From: Nodularia sphaerocarpa UHCC 0038
GTDB taxonomy: Bacteria; Cyanobacteriota; Cyanobacteriia; Cyanobacteriales; Nostocaceae
Assembly (NCBI RefSeq): GCF_022376295.1
Contig: NZ_CP060140.1
Coordinates: 2,484,356-2,548,355 of the forward strand
Direction of reading: 5' to 3'
Length of the DNA: 64,000 nt
The translations under genes were made by a program, and so were the position numbers. Shown here in pieces: positions 28,419 to 37,782 of the stretch (position 1 is its first letter; the number at the start of each line of letters is the position of its first letter). The notes under the pieces were generated by a model that searched no databases, was not told where the DNA came from, and saw only the letters and a program-made list of their open reading frames with translations.

Positions 28419-28844
28419 CTAATCCGAAATGGTTACGCCCATATTATTGGCCGTACCTTCCACAATTCTCATTGCCGCTTCGATGTCATTGGCATTGAGA
28501 TCAGGCATTTTGGTTTGAGCAATTTCTTGCAATTGAGCCTTTGTAATTGACCCAACTTTCTTTTTGTTGGGTTCATTAGAGCCGCGTTCAATTTTCGCTG
28601 CCTTGCGAATCAGTACTGATGCTGGTGGTGTCTTGAGTACAAATGTAAAACTCCGGTCTTCAAACACCGAAATTTCTACAGGGATTACCATTCCAGCTTG
28701 GTCTGCTGTTTTGGCATTGTACTCTTTGCAGAACATCATAATGTTCACACCGTGTTGACCCAATGCGGGTCCCACTGGTGGTGCTGGGTTGGCTTTTCCA
28801 GCATTCAGGGCCAGTTTAATGACCGCTACTACTTTCTTCGCCAT
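28419..28844 (-). CDS. rplK: 50S ribosomal protein L11
   Basis: A 141-residue protein, the standard L11 length. It has 'PAPPVGPALGQHGVNIMMFCKEYN' near the N-terminus (the thiostrepton/GTPase-centre binding domain) and ends with the L11 signature region 'MPDLNANDIEAAMRIVEGTANNMGV'. It starts six bases after the nusG stop, so translation is probably coupled. Confidence 0.98.
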   Translation of the reverse strand: MAKKVVAVIKLALNAGKANPAPPVGPALGQHGVNIMMFCKEYNAKTADQAGMVIPVEISVFEDRSFTFVLKTPPASVLIRKAAKIERGSNEPNKKKVGSITKAQLQEIAQTKMPDLNANDIEAAMRIVEGTANNMGVTISD

Positions 28845-28850
28845 TTTGTG

Positions 28851-29483
28851 TTAGCTCTGTTTTTCTACCTGATTAAATTCCAATTCTACTGGTGTATCTC
28901 GTCCAAAAATCGAGAGTAAGGCTTTTAATTTGCTTCGCTCTGGACTGACTTCAATCACCTCGCCTTCAAAGTCTTTAAAAGGACCCGAAAGCACAACTAT
29001 CTTATCACCAGCAGCCATGTCAATTTTGACAATTGGCTCCTGTTCGCTAGTCTGTTTGAATATCCGTTCTACTTCTGATGGACCTAAAGGTACTGGTTTA
29101 ACGTGACCTCGGCTTTTGCTACCGCCACGTTTTTGTTCTGCTCCCACGAAATTAATTACATGGGAGGTGTTTCGCACCACTTGCCAAGTGTCATCTTCCA
29201 TCACCATTCGTACTAGCACATAACCAGGAAAAACTTTTTCCTCTGTTTGCTGACGACTGCCATCTTTGCGAATTTTCACTGCTGGCGTGTGGGGAATTTC
29301 CACTTGGACAATTTTGTCAGATACATCAAAGGTTTGGATACGTTGCTCCAAGTTCGTCTTGACGCGTTTTTCACAGCCTGACGCTACTTGTACTGCATAC
29401 CAGCGTACTTCATTAAGCGCTGTTTCTGCTGTCTCCTCAGAATGCAAAGCTGAGTTATATGGTTCGTCTGTTGCAGAAGTCAT
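28851..29483 (-). CDS. nusG: Transcription termination/antitermination factor NusG
   Basis: A 210-residue protein with the NGN domain ('VRWYAVQVASGCEKRVKTNLEQRI', 'EEKVFPGYVLVRMVMEDDTWQVVRNT') and the C-terminal KOW domain ('AAGDKIVVLSGPFKDFEGEVIEV'). It binds RNA polymerase and links it to the ribosome or Rho. I start it at ATG 29483 (MTSATDEPYNSALHSEE); this ATG overlaps the secE stop as TGATG. The longer frame to 29606 overlaps secE and is not family-like. Confidence 0.97.
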   Translation of the reverse strand: MTSATDEPYNSALHSEETAETALNEVRWYAVQVASGCEKRVKTNLEQRIQTFDVSDKIVQVEIPHTPAVKIRKDGSRQQTEEKVFPGYVLVRMVMEDDTWQVVRNTSHVINFVGAEQKRGGSKSRGHVKPVPLGPSEVERIFKQTSEQEPIVKIDMAAGDKIVVLSGPFKDFEGEVIEVSPERSKLKALLSIFGRDTPVELEFNQVEKQS

Positions 29484-29704
29484 CAGAATACCTGTTGTGC
29501 TACCCAACCGAACAATCCATCGACCAAATATATCAAAGATGCGGAGAGTGTGACCATTAACAGCACACCTGCTGATTCGCTCACTAGCTGTTTGCGACTT
29601 GGCCAAACCACTTTTTCCAGTTCTTCTTTCGTACCCTGAAAGAAGTTGCCTAAACTGAATCCATTGGTGTTTGCTGGCATTTCTGCTTCATTTTTTTTGG
29701 CCAC
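29483..29704 (-). CDS. secE: Preprotein translocase subunit SecE
   Basis: A 73-residue single-span membrane protein. The GTG start at 29704 (V/M-AKKNEAEMPANTNG) has an AAGGGGGG ribosome-binding stretch upstream. It contains the conserved 'TKEELEKVVWPSRKQLVSES' amphipathic segment and one transmembrane helix ('AGVLLMVTLSASLIYLVDGLFGW'). SecE clamps SecY in the translocon. It overlaps nusG by one base, the usual secE-nusG pairing. An in-frame ATG at 29812 would add 36 residues and overlaps nothing, but is not family-like. Confidence 0.94.
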   Translation of the reverse strand: MAKKNEAEMPANTNGFSLGNFFQGTKEELEKVVWPSRKQLVSESAGVLLMVTLSASLIYLVDGLFGWVAQQVF

Positions 29705-29897
29705 TGTCGTTTTCCCCCCTTTCTTAAATAAAGCTATACCCTGCTCATGTTCATCCAGGTTCACAGATGTGATTCCATCATACTTACTGTCAGCAAAAAA
29801 GCTGTAAATCAAAAATAATTACACCCGAAATAACGAGCGCTATCTGCTATCTTAGCAGCCGTGCTGTTTTTCCGGGATGTGTTTTTTTGCTTTCAAG

Positions 29898-29970
29898 CGC
29901 GCCCTGGAGGACTTGAACCCCCGACATCAGGTTTTGGAGACCTGCGTTCTACCAACTGAACTAAGAGCGC
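29898..29970 (-). tRNA. trnW: tRNA-Trp (CCA anticodon)
   Basis: A 73-nt cloverleaf read on the minus strand. The acceptor stem is GCGCTCT/AGGGCGC with one G-U pair, the D arm contains AGTTCAGTTGGTAGA, the anticodon stem CAGGT/ACCTG closes the loop CTCCAAA (anticodon CCA), and the T arm contains GGTTCAAGTCC. CCA is not encoded. It sits between rplS and secE, a common bacterial arrangement. Confidence 0.97.
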
Positions 29971-30118
29971 AGAACGTGCGTTGGATTCAGTTATTGCGCT
30001 GAACCTTTTTTAGTATAACGCATTTTCACTCTTATGTTAAATTATTTTTGTCGGGGGAACAAATTAGCGGCATAAGCCGCTTGTTAGTAGAAATTTCTCC
30101 CATACTTTGAGCCGAAAT

Positions 30119-30481
30119 TTATAAGGCACGATCAAACCGTTGCTTGATCCGAGTCGCTTTACCTACACGTCCGCGTAAGTAATAAAGTTTAGCACGGCGG
30201 ACTTTACCGCGACGGAGAATTTTAATGTTGTCGATGCGGGGAGAATGTAACAAAAATACCCGCTCAACACCAATGCCTTGAAATACCCGGCGGACTGTAA
30301 TAGTTTCGTTAATGCCACCATTACGTTTGGCAATTACTACGCCTTCGTAAGGTTGTACACGAAATTTTTCTCCTTCCTTAATCTTGACACCGACTTTTAC
30401 GGTATCGCCCACATAGATGATGGGCAGATCCGATTTTAGTTGTTCCGCTTCAATGGAGCGGATGATCTCTTGAGCGCTCAT
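30119..30481 (-). CDS. rplS: 50S ribosomal protein L19
   Basis: A 120-residue protein. Family features: 'GDTVKVGVKIKEGEKFRVQPYEGVVIAKRNGG' (the SH3-like barrel), 'TITVRRVFQGIGVERVFLLHSPRID' and the basic C-terminus 'GKVRRAKLYYLRGRVGKATRIKQR'. L19 sits at the interface of the 30S and 50S subunits. It is the first gene of the minus-strand block leading through tRNA-Trp into secE-nusG. Confidence 0.98.
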   Translation of the reverse strand: MSAQEIIRSIEAEQLKSDLPIIYVGDTVKVGVKIKEGEKFRVQPYEGVVIAKRNGGINETITVRRVFQGIGVERVFLLHSPRIDNIKILRRGKVRRAKLYYLRGRVGKATRIKQRFDRAL

Positions 30482-30661
30482 AGTCTTTCTACTTTAAAAA
30501 CTCACAATCACTAATCATAAATCGATAATCCTCTTTCAGTCTACTTATTTAGATCAAAATCTCCATAATTTTGCTGTTGACAATGGACTGGACACAGAAA
30601 CAACACTGACTAAAAGTCGGGAAACCCTTATCAATAGGGCAAGCTAGGCTAACGGCAGTTG

Positions 30662-30763
30662 CTATCCAGGGGAAACCACCTTGCTGCTTGCCTCTTCCTT
30701 TGGGAGAATACCGGACTGCCTCATCAAGGCACTGGTTGCGGCTAGTACCGCCGTGAAGTCAGA
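30662..30763 (-). pseudogene. Possible 33-codon C-terminal relic, within a hairpin-rich stretch
   Basis: On the minus strand a frame from 30763 to a stop at 30662 reads SDFTAVLAATSALMRQSGIL and ends SSKVVSPG. No start codon context is present. It is followed by hairpins, as the 3' end of a TnpB gene would be, and a strong hairpin lies just upstream at 30785-30805. It could be the tail of another decayed TnpB-type element, a structured rplS leader, or chance. I cannot show homology to the intact TnpB here. Confidence 0.2.
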
Positions 30764-31074
30764 CAATTTTAGATTTTAGATTGACCCCATAGATAAATCT
30801 AGGGGCTTGTACCACTATTAATTTTTATATGATCAAAGTAATAAAAGAGCGTTAGGGAACACCAAAAAATCAATTCGCCAAAAATTGTAGGGTGGGTTAG
30901 CGGAGCGTAACCCACCATCATCCCTACCAATAAATCAATTGTCCACATCAACCAACCACACCAGAGACAGTAGACAGGTCTTCATCAGAGTTTGACAGGT
31001 TTTTTGCGTTAATTAAGAAGTCCTTAAGTTTATGGTGGGTTACGGACTACCGTCCTAACGCACCCTACTGGACT

Positions 31075-31165
31075 GACAAGCCTAAAATGATGCATTAGAT
31101 TTCTAAGTAAAATCGCGCTAAAGCGCAACTACGAACATTTTCTATTGCATCATTTTAAGCTTGTC
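31075..31165. mobile_element. MITE-like 91-bp element with 20-bp inverted ends
   Basis: The arms GACAAGCCTAAAATGATGCA and its complement (one mismatch) enclose about 51 bp, with a short internal hairpin GCGCTAAAGCGC. There is no coding capacity. The element is embedded between two copies of a 32-bp direct repeat (31028, 31197), consistent with insertion into or duplication around a repeat. Confidence 0.5.
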
Positions 31166-31287
31166 ACGCCACTACTAATTATTTTTTGATTTGTCAGTTT
31201 ATGGTGGGTTACGGACTACCGTCCTAACCCCGACTACTATTATTTTTTGATTTGTCAGTCTCTTACCGGGAGATTTTCACCGATTTG

Positions 31288-33396
31288 CTATTCAACTTTT
31301 GGTTGCTGTTTTAAGGGAATCTCAATTACAAATTCTGTCCCCTTACCCAAAGATGAAATACAGTAAAATTTACCTCTGTGATTTTTGGTAATAATCTGGT
31401 AGCTAATAGACATCCCCATTCCGGTTCCTTTCCCAATTGGTTTCGTGGTAAAGAAAGGGTTAAAAATTAGTTGTTTGATTTTTTCGGGTATACCCATCCC
31501 ATTATCGCTAATTTTAATGATAACTTCATGCTCGTTGAGCATTTTTGTAGAAATACGAATGATGCTAGGAGATGCCTGAATCTTCTGGTAAGAGAGTTTT
31601 TGGTCTCGTTCTTCTAATACATCTATGGCATTAGTTAAAATGTTGATGAATACCTGATTTAATTGCCCTGCATAGCACTCTACTAGAGGCAAATCTCCAT
31701 ATTCTTTGATGACTTCAATGGCGGGATATCCTGGTCTATCTTTAAGACGACTTTTTAAAATGAGCAAAGAACTATCAATTACTTCATGGAGATCGACTGC
31801 TTTATATTCAGATTCATCTAGGCGGGAAAAATTTCGTAGTGAAAGCACTATTTCGCGAATGCGTTCGGCTCCCATTTTCATTGAGGAGAGCAATTTAGGT
31901 AAATCTTGCATCAAAAATGCTAGGTCTATTACCTGAATTTTTTCCTGAATGATAGGAACTGGTTGGGGATAGTTTTCTTGATATAAGTTAATCAGTTTAA
32001 TTAGGTCTTCAATATAATCATTGGCAGGGTTAAGATTACCATAAATAAAGTTAACTGGGTTGTTAATTTCGTGGGCGACTCCGGCGACTAATTGACCAAG
32101 AGAAGACATTTTTTCACTCTGGAGCATTTGAGTTTGAGTTTGTTGTAATTCCCCTAGTGCTTTTTCCAGTGTTTGAGCTTGTTGGCGGAATTGAACTTCT
32201 GATTGGCGCAAAGCTTCTTCAGCTGTTTTGCGATCGCTCACATTACTCATTGTCCCAGCTATGCAGCTCGTTCCTGTGATGTGATTGACTAAAAATTTGC
32301 CCCGATCTTCTACATAGATATAGGAAGCATCTTTTTTCTGGAGGCGATATTCAATTTGATACTGACTTTGACTCTGTATTGCTGAGTTCCACATACACAA
32401 AACCCTTGATCGATCATCAGGGTGAATTTGTGCTTCCCAAGTAGCTAGGTCAAATTCTTGCCATTCTTCAGCAGTGTATCCCGTAATTTCTTCTATTGCT
32501 CCTGCCCAGTGAATGTGACAGTCTACAAGATCATAAACATAAATCAATTGTCCGGTTTGCTCAACGACTAAACGAAACTGATTTTTGCTGACAGCTAGAG
32601 CTGCTTCTACAGATTTGCGATCGCTCGACTCAATCACTAGTCTGACAAATTCAGTAATCGAACTAATAAAGTTTTCTTCTTCTAAACTCCACTGTCGCTG
32701 AGTACCCAAATGTTCACAACACACTACACCAATCACCTTTCCCCTCGACCAAATCCTGACATCGAGCATGGAGGTAATGCCTAATGGTAGTGTATAATTT
32801 GCGGAAAATTCTGAAGTGCGAGTATCTTGGTGAACATCAACAACGGACAGAATTTGTTCTTCTTTCAAAGCTTGAAAATAGCTGGGATAGTCACAAACTG
32901 ACAATTCAAAACCAGAACTGTGAGAATTACTAGGACGTTCATATAAATCAGAGCATTCAATTTTGCCATAATCTTCTGTGTACAACCAAACACTCACACG
33001 GTCAACATCCAAACCCAGGCTAGCTACTTCTGTGACATATTTGATCGCAGTGGTAAAGTCATCGTATTGCAGTGACTCACTTTGCACAAGTTGCTGTAAA
33101 GCAGTGTTGTGTCTGCGAAAACTCTGTTCAGTTTGCTCTTTTGCTGCTTCAGCTTGCTTGTATTCATTAATTTCTTGTTGTAACTGATTCACTCTTTCAT
33201 TTAAGAGTGCTGTTTGGGCTTGTATTTCTTGCTCTAATTTTTTACTGATTTGCTGTAAATTAATTTCTAATTGCTGCTCTTTATTTCCAGAATTATTATC
33301 TGTGATTCCTTCCAGAATACTCCGCAAAAACACTTTTATATCTAATGGTAAATTTTGTTGATTGTTAGAAGTAGAAACCTGGTTTAAAAATTCCAT
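31288..33396 (-). CDS. Sensor histidine kinase with GAF and PAS domains
   Basis: A 702-residue cytoplasmic kinase without membrane segments. Order: an N-terminal coiled coil (about residues 30-85), a GAF domain (about 95-255, 'YDDFTTAIKYVTEVASLGLDVDRVSVWLY'), a PAS/PAC domain (about 270-395, 'YDLVDCHIHWAGAIEEITGYTAEEW'), a second coiled coil, then the transmitter: H-box 'VAGVAHEINNPVNF', N-box 'NVFINILTNAIDV', 'DNGMGIP' and 'GKGTGMGMSIS'. GAF domains of this kind may bind small molecules or bilins, but the usual bilin-binding cysteine context is not evident. No response regulator lies beside it, so its partner is unknown. Confidence 0.95.
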   Translation of the reverse strand: MEFLNQVSTSNNQQNLPLDIKVFLRSILEGITDNNSGNKEQQLEINLQQISKKLEQEIQAQTALLNERVNQLQQEINEYKQAEAAKEQTEQSFRRHNTALQQLVQSESLQYDDFTTAIKYVTEVASLGLDVDRVSVWLYTEDYGKIECSDLYERPSNSHSSGFELSVCDYPSYFQALKEEQILSVVDVHQDTRTSEFSANYTLPLGITSMLDVRIWSRGKVIGVVCCEHLGTQRQWSLEEENFISSITEFVRLVIESSDRKSVEAALAVSKNQFRLVVEQTGQLIYVYDLVDCHIHWAGAIEEITGYTAEEWQEFDLATWEAQIHPDDRSRVLCMWNSAIQSQSQYQIEYRLQKKDASYIYVEDRGKFLVNHITGTSCIAGTMSNVSDRKTAEEALRQSEVQFRQQAQTLEKALGELQQTQTQMLQSEKMSSLGQLVAGVAHEINNPVNFIYGNLNPANDYIEDLIKLINLYQENYPQPVPIIQEKIQVIDLAFLMQDLPKLLSSMKMGAERIREIVLSLRNFSRLDESEYKAVDLHEVIDSSLLILKSRLKDRPGYPAIEVIKEYGDLPLVECYAGQLNQVFINILTNAIDVLEERDQKLSYQKIQASPSIIRISTKMLNEHEVIIKISDNGMGIPEKIKQLIFNPFFTTKPIGKGTGMGMSISYQIITKNHRGKFYCISSLGKGTEFVIEIPLKQQPKVE

Positions 33397-33614
33397 CTTC
33401 CTGTAGCCTGCAAGGGATTAAATTTATATAATTCTGGCATATTTTCCCAAATGCTTTGGAATGCATAAATTAAAAAGTTGTATGTATAGCAACACTTCAA
33501 GATAGTAAAAGATGTCAAATGGGTTCTATAGAGATTTGAGGCATAGCTGTGAGAATTCAAATAGCTACACTGTTTTCAGTGGTTTAGTAAAGTTCTCAAG
33601 CTAGTCCTAAAAGC

Positions 33615-34028
33615 TTAGGATTTTTTGTATGTTTCTTCAAAAGATTTTCTCATCTGTTCAGCGCTTACAAGGTTTTTCAGAATACGTATCAAAAATAACA
33701 GCAGAAAAATAGACAAGATATCTACACCTATACAGATGGATTGTGAAGAAGACTCTAAACAAAAAGCATTAAAGCGAAAGCCCAGGAATTTTCCTACTAT
33801 GGGAGGCCAGTAAAAGAAGTTAAACCTGATCTCAGGAATGGAAAGTGCTTGTGCAATGATTGACAAAATGACACCAGCCCTCCTCTTGTAAAATACAAGT
33901 AACCCGCTAGCAAGTAATAGAATTCTGAATAACACATCAAACGGATTGTCAGGGGCAAAGTTAACAAGTGCTGTAATTACTTCAAAAACGGCAATAATTC
34001 TCAGCCAGAATATATCACTTTGATTCAC
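33615..34028 (-). CDS. Hypothetical small membrane protein
   Basis: A 137-residue protein with three or four hydrophobic helices: 'IFWLRIIAVFEVITALVNF', 'FRILLLASGLLVFY', 'GVILSIIAQALSIP' and 'ICIGVDILSIFLLLFLI'. The C-terminal tail is charged and cytosolic-looking. I do not recognise the family. It stands alone between the histidine kinase and the efflux operon. Confidence 0.65.
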   Translation of the reverse strand: MNQSDIFWLRIIAVFEVITALVNFAPDNPFDVLFRILLLASGLLVFYKRRAGVILSIIAQALSIPEIRFNFFYWPPIVGKFLGFRFNAFCLESSSQSICIGVDILSIFLLLFLIRILKNLVSAEQMRKSFEETYKKS

Positions 34029-34369
34029 TAACTTTATCCTCCTTATTGTTAACGCAAGCCGAACTAAGGTAATGCGTCAGCTTTCACCAATAGCTAAGAG
34101 ATGGGATTTAGCTAAAGTTGTACTATTTGAACTAGTAGTTTTCACACAAAATTGACTGCAATAAGATAAATTTAACTTAAAACGTTAAAATACCGCCATT
34201 GTTCGTGGTATAAAGGTTTGTAGTCAGGACTTTAGTCCTGAATTAAGGGCTTAAGCCCTTACTACGAGCTAAATCACAAAAATTTTACATTCCTTCACAT
34301 AGTTAGGTTTATTGCCGACAACTTACTTATACAGTTGAAGCCAGCTAGAGGATGCTCAACCAGAGTTGT
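34029..34369. repeat. Gap with dispersed palindromic repeat
   Basis: At 34216-34268 lies GTTTGTAGTCAGGACTTTAG..., with nested hairpins AGGACTTTAGTCCT and AAGGGCTTAAGCCCTT. Its first 24 bases occur exactly, in inverted orientation, at 42431-42454. No gene is seen in the rest. Confidence 0.7.
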
Positions 34370-37300
34370 TTAGTAGAACTTTTTCTTCCATCCACCCATA
34401 CGGATTAAAATTGGCTTCGCCCAACGCCAATTTAATAAATCGTGCAGCATGGTGTAAAAACAGGGGATGATAAACAGCGTCAGTAATGTGGCTAAAGACA
34501 AACCCGAAAATACTACTACGCCCAATGGTTGCAGAAATTCTGAACCTTCACCAATTCCCAATGCGAGGGGAAACATACCCAAGACTGTAGTAATGGTAGT
34601 CATTAATATAGGACGTAAGCGTTGAGGCGCAGCTTGCAAAATGGCAGTTTTTCTGTCAACTTTGTCTCGTTCAATAATTTGATTTGCTAGTTCTACCATG
34701 ATGATGGCATTGTTAACTACAATACCCACTAATAACACCGCTCCGACGATGACAGTTGCACCAATGGCGGTATTAGTCATGTAAAGCCCAAAGATTCCTC
34801 CTGCTAAAGCCAGAGGTATGGTCAACATAATTACTAAGGGGTCAATGAGTGAATTGTACTGCACTGCCATGACTACAAAGACTAGAAAGCTTGCTAATCC
34901 GGCTAATAGTTGCAGCGAGTTTTGCAGTTCCTGATTAGATGCAGCAGCCGAGCTGGGTAAAATACTCACACCTTCAGGTAAATTTAAACTAGCTAATATT
35001 GTATCTACCTCGGTAAAAGCATCACTGAGGTTAGCTCCTTCAATCAAGTTACCTGCAAATATTACTACCTGACGCTGATTAATTCTCTGAATTTCCCCAG
35101 GCGCTTGTCCTTGAGTAATTGTGGCGACATCGCTCAGGCGCACTTGGCGATTGTTGTCAACAAACAAAGGTAATCTCTCTAATTGAGAAACTTCTTGGAG
35201 TGATGATTCATTCAACTGCACTCTGACATCGACTAAACGGTTACTACGTTGTAATTGAGTGGGTACACTACCTTGTACAGCCGTTTGAATGGTGTCGCCA
35301 ATATTACTTGTACTTAAGCCAAAATTTGCGACTCTCTCCCAGTCAGGACGAATTTGCAGTTCTGGTTGACGGTCATCAGCATCAGGACGGAATCTGACTA
35401 AGGTGGCTCGCTCTTCTAAGGCTGTGAGGACTTCTCTCCCGGCTTGTTCTAAGTTTTCTGTATCATTCCCCTGAAGGATAATATCAACATCAGCACCACG
35501 GGCTGGGGAATTACTGAGAATTAAACCCCGCACTTCGCCAGGAGAAAGGCGCAGGCGAATTCCTACTAAATTCAGCTGATTAAACTCTTGGGTGACTCGT
35601 TCTACGTAAGCTTCGGTATCAGTCCCTGGTTTTAGGGTAATAGTGCTAGTACCTCTGAGGGGATTAGCATTGACATTTGTGCCAAAAAGCGCACCGCCTG
35701 CTGTGGTGAAGACATATTCTGTTTCGGGTTGCTTGAGCAGGATGTCATCTACCATCTCCATCACTTTGCGGTTGGTTTCTAGGGGCGTACCAGGAGGAAA
35801 CTGAGCATTTAATCGAGCTTGTCCTGTACTAATTCGGGGCAGGATTTCTTGGGGAATTTGCGGAGCGATCCACAAACTACCGCCACCGAATATGATGAGA
35901 GCGATCGCCACTGTTAAAAATCGCCAGCGCAATATATCACTCAAAAACTGCCTATACCTGTTTGTCGCAGTATCAAAGCGCTTGTTAAATTCTTGTAGCA
36001 GCCAAAACTTACTCAACCCACTAGAAAACTTCCACGCCAAGGTGCGGGAGGTCAGCATAGGTATAATTGTCACCGCAATCAAAATGGAAGCGGCTACAGA
36101 AAAAGTAATGGTGAGAATTAACTCATTAAATAGCAGTGAAATAAAGCCGCCAATCAGTAAAAATGGCATTACCGCCACTAAATTTGTACTGGTAGAAGCA
36201 ATTAAAGCTGATTCTACTTCCCGACTACTTTTTTCAGCCTGTTGAATCAGTTGTTGGGAATTGAGGCGAGTTTTGGTATCTTTACCGGGAGTCATCCCAG
36301 CACCCTCGGCGATGTTCTCCAACATGACGATAGAGTTATCCACCACAATACCCACACCTAAAGCTAAACCACCCAAGCTGAAGACATTCAGGGATAAGCC
36401 AAACATTCCCATTAAAATGATGGCGGCTAAACTGGCTAAAGGAATAGCAATGACAATAATAAAAGTTTGTCGCAGAGAACCAAGGAAAAGTAAAACCGCA
36501 AAAGCCGCTAGTCCCGTACCAATTAACCCGGAAGTGACAACATTAGAAATGGAATTGCGAATAAACTGTGACTCATCCAAAGTCGCTGTAAGTATTGTCC
36601 CTTCAGGAATTACACTTGATGCTTGGAGTTCTGCTAAACGTTTTTTTACACCATCAACAACATTAACTGTATTAGCATCTGGCTGTTTTTGAATGCTGAT
36701 TTTAACAGATGGTTCCCCGTTCAGTAAAACGTAGATACGCTGTTGTTCGGAACCGTCAATAACTTCGGCAAAATCTCGCAAATAAACGCGACGATTTAAA
36801 ACTGGGGACTGGTTATTGGAATCTGGGTCAGAATTTACCTCAAAGGTCAAATTTTTAATTTCATCAGCACTTTGGAAACGCCCTACAGTCCGAATTAATG
36901 GCTCAGAATTTGACCCTAAAAGCCGACCACCAGAAACATCTTGATTGCGGTCTCTGAGTTCATCCAAGACATCAGTTAAACCCACTCCCAAGGCTTGCAA
37001 ACGATTTAAATCTAAATTGACTCTAACCTCTTCTTTGACTCCTCCTGATACGTCTACCGATGCGACTCCAGGGACAACACCGAGTTCGCGAACTAATTCT
37101 TCTTCAGCAAAAACCCGCAAATCACGGCTATCTAAGGAGGGCGAAGTTAAGGCAAATTCGTAAACTGGTAACTGAGAAGGATCGAATTTGAATAACCGTG
37201 GTGTTTCAATAGTATCTGGTAATCTGCCTCTAGCTCGATTAAAGGAAGCTGTCGCATCGTTTAAGGCTTGATCAATATCACCCCCTGGTTGAAAATACAG

Positions 37301-37603
37301 ATCCAAACTTATTTGTCCTTCACGAGTTTGGGAAAAAATCTGTAATACACCTTCAGTAGCTGAAAAGGCTGATTCTAAAGGTCTGGTAACTTCATCAATT
37401 GCTACTTCTGGAGACAGTCCTGGTGCGGCTATCCGCACACCAATTCGGGGATAAGTAATTGATGGGAGTAAATCTACAGGTATTTTGATGATAAAAAATA
37501 CACCCATTACCAATACTGCCAAAGCCAGCATGAGTGTGCCGATGTGTTGGCGGATGGAAATGGTACTGATACTAAATCCACCGGCTTTCTGTATTTCGTG
37601 CAT
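34370..37603 (-). CDS. RND family efflux transporter permease (AcrB/MdtB-like)
   Basis: The 1077-residue protein is the usual HAE-RND length. An N-terminal helix (MHEIQKAGGFSISTISIRQHIGTLMLALAVLVMGVFFIIKIPVDLLP, abbreviated here) leads to two repeated halves, each with a large periplasmic loop and six further helices. Family text includes 'GVRIAAPGLSPEVAIDEVTRPLE', 'LGSLRQTFIIVIAIPLA', 'GLALGVGIVVDNSIVMLENI', 'PLALAGGIFGLYMTNTAIG' and 'GIVVNNAIIMVELANQ'. It uses the proton gradient to export compounds through a tripartite pump. The adaptor gene lies directly upstream on the same strand (179-bp gap). No outer-membrane channel gene is nearby. The substrate cannot be predicted. Confidence 0.96.
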   Translation of the reverse strand: MHEIQKAGGFSISTISIRQHIGTLMLALAVLVMGVFFIIKIPVDLLPSITYPRIGVRIAAPGLSPEVAIDEVTRPLESAFSATEGVLQIFSQTREGQISLDLYFQPGGDIDQALNDATASFNRARGRLPDTIETPRLFKFDPSQLPVYEFALTSPSLDSRDLRVFAEEELVRELGVVPGVASVDVSGGVKEEVRVNLDLNRLQALGVGLTDVLDELRDRNQDVSGGRLLGSNSEPLIRTVGRFQSADEIKNLTFEVNSDPDSNNQSPVLNRRVYLRDFAEVIDGSEQQRIYVLLNGEPSVKISIQKQPDANTVNVVDGVKKRLAELQASSVIPEGTILTATLDESQFIRNSISNVVTSGLIGTGLAAFAVLLFLGSLRQTFIIVIAIPLASLAAIILMGMFGLSLNVFSLGGLALGVGIVVDNSIVMLENIAEGAGMTPGKDTKTRLNSQQLIQQAEKSSREVESALIASTSTNLVAVMPFLLIGGFISLLFNELILTITFSVAASILIAVTIIPMLTSRTLAWKFSSGLSKFWLLQEFNKRFDTATNRYRQFLSDILRWRFLTVAIALIIFGGGSLWIAPQIPQEILPRISTGQARLNAQFPPGTPLETNRKVMEMVDDILLKQPETEYVFTTAGGALFGTNVNANPLRGTSTITLKPGTDTEAYVERVTQEFNQLNLVGIRLRLSPGEVRGLILSNSPARGADVDIILQGNDTENLEQAGREVLTALEERATLVRFRPDADDRQPELQIRPDWERVANFGLSTSNIGDTIQTAVQGSVPTQLQRSNRLVDVRVQLNESSLQEVSQLERLPLFVDNNRQVRLSDVATITQGQAPGEIQRINQRQVVIFAGNLIEGANLSDAFTEVDTILASLNLPEGVSILPSSAAASNQELQNSLQLLAGLASFLVFVVMAVQYNSLIDPLVIMLTIPLALAGGIFGLYMTNTAIGATVIVGAVLLVGIVVNNAIIMVELANQIIERDKVDRKTAILQAAPQRLRPILMTTITTVLGMFPLALGIGEGSEFLQPLGVVVFSGLSLATLLTLFIIPCFYTMLHDLLNWRWAKPILIRMGGWKKKFY

Positions 37604-37782
37604 TTATTGCTAATCTCCAATGAAAGCTGCTCAATCAAAAGCTCAAAAAGTCATGTTTAATTTTTGGCGTGGCTGATTTGAAGTATGAACACGATTTGTG
37701 ATGATCTCAAAACCCCTGTAGAGAAGTTCGATGGAACGTCTCTACATTTAAATTCATACTTGGTTTCAACAATGCCAAATTT

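Larger units (their letters stand above)
30482..31287. repeat. Repeat-rich gap upstream of rplS
   Basis: No complete gene is seen. From left to right: hairpins at 30638-30752 (GGCAAGC with GCTTGCC, TGCCT with AGGCA, GCGG with CCGC); a hairpin CCCC-AT-AGAT/ATCT-A-GGGG at 30785-30805; a palindrome GGTGGGTTA/TAACCCACC at 30891-30916; a 32-bp direct repeat at 31028-31059 and 31197-31228; between those copies a pair of 20-bp inverted arms at 31075-31094 and 31146-31165 (one mismatch); and a 21-bp direct repeat ending GATTTGTCAGT at 31178-31198 and 31239-31259. Confidence 0.8.
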
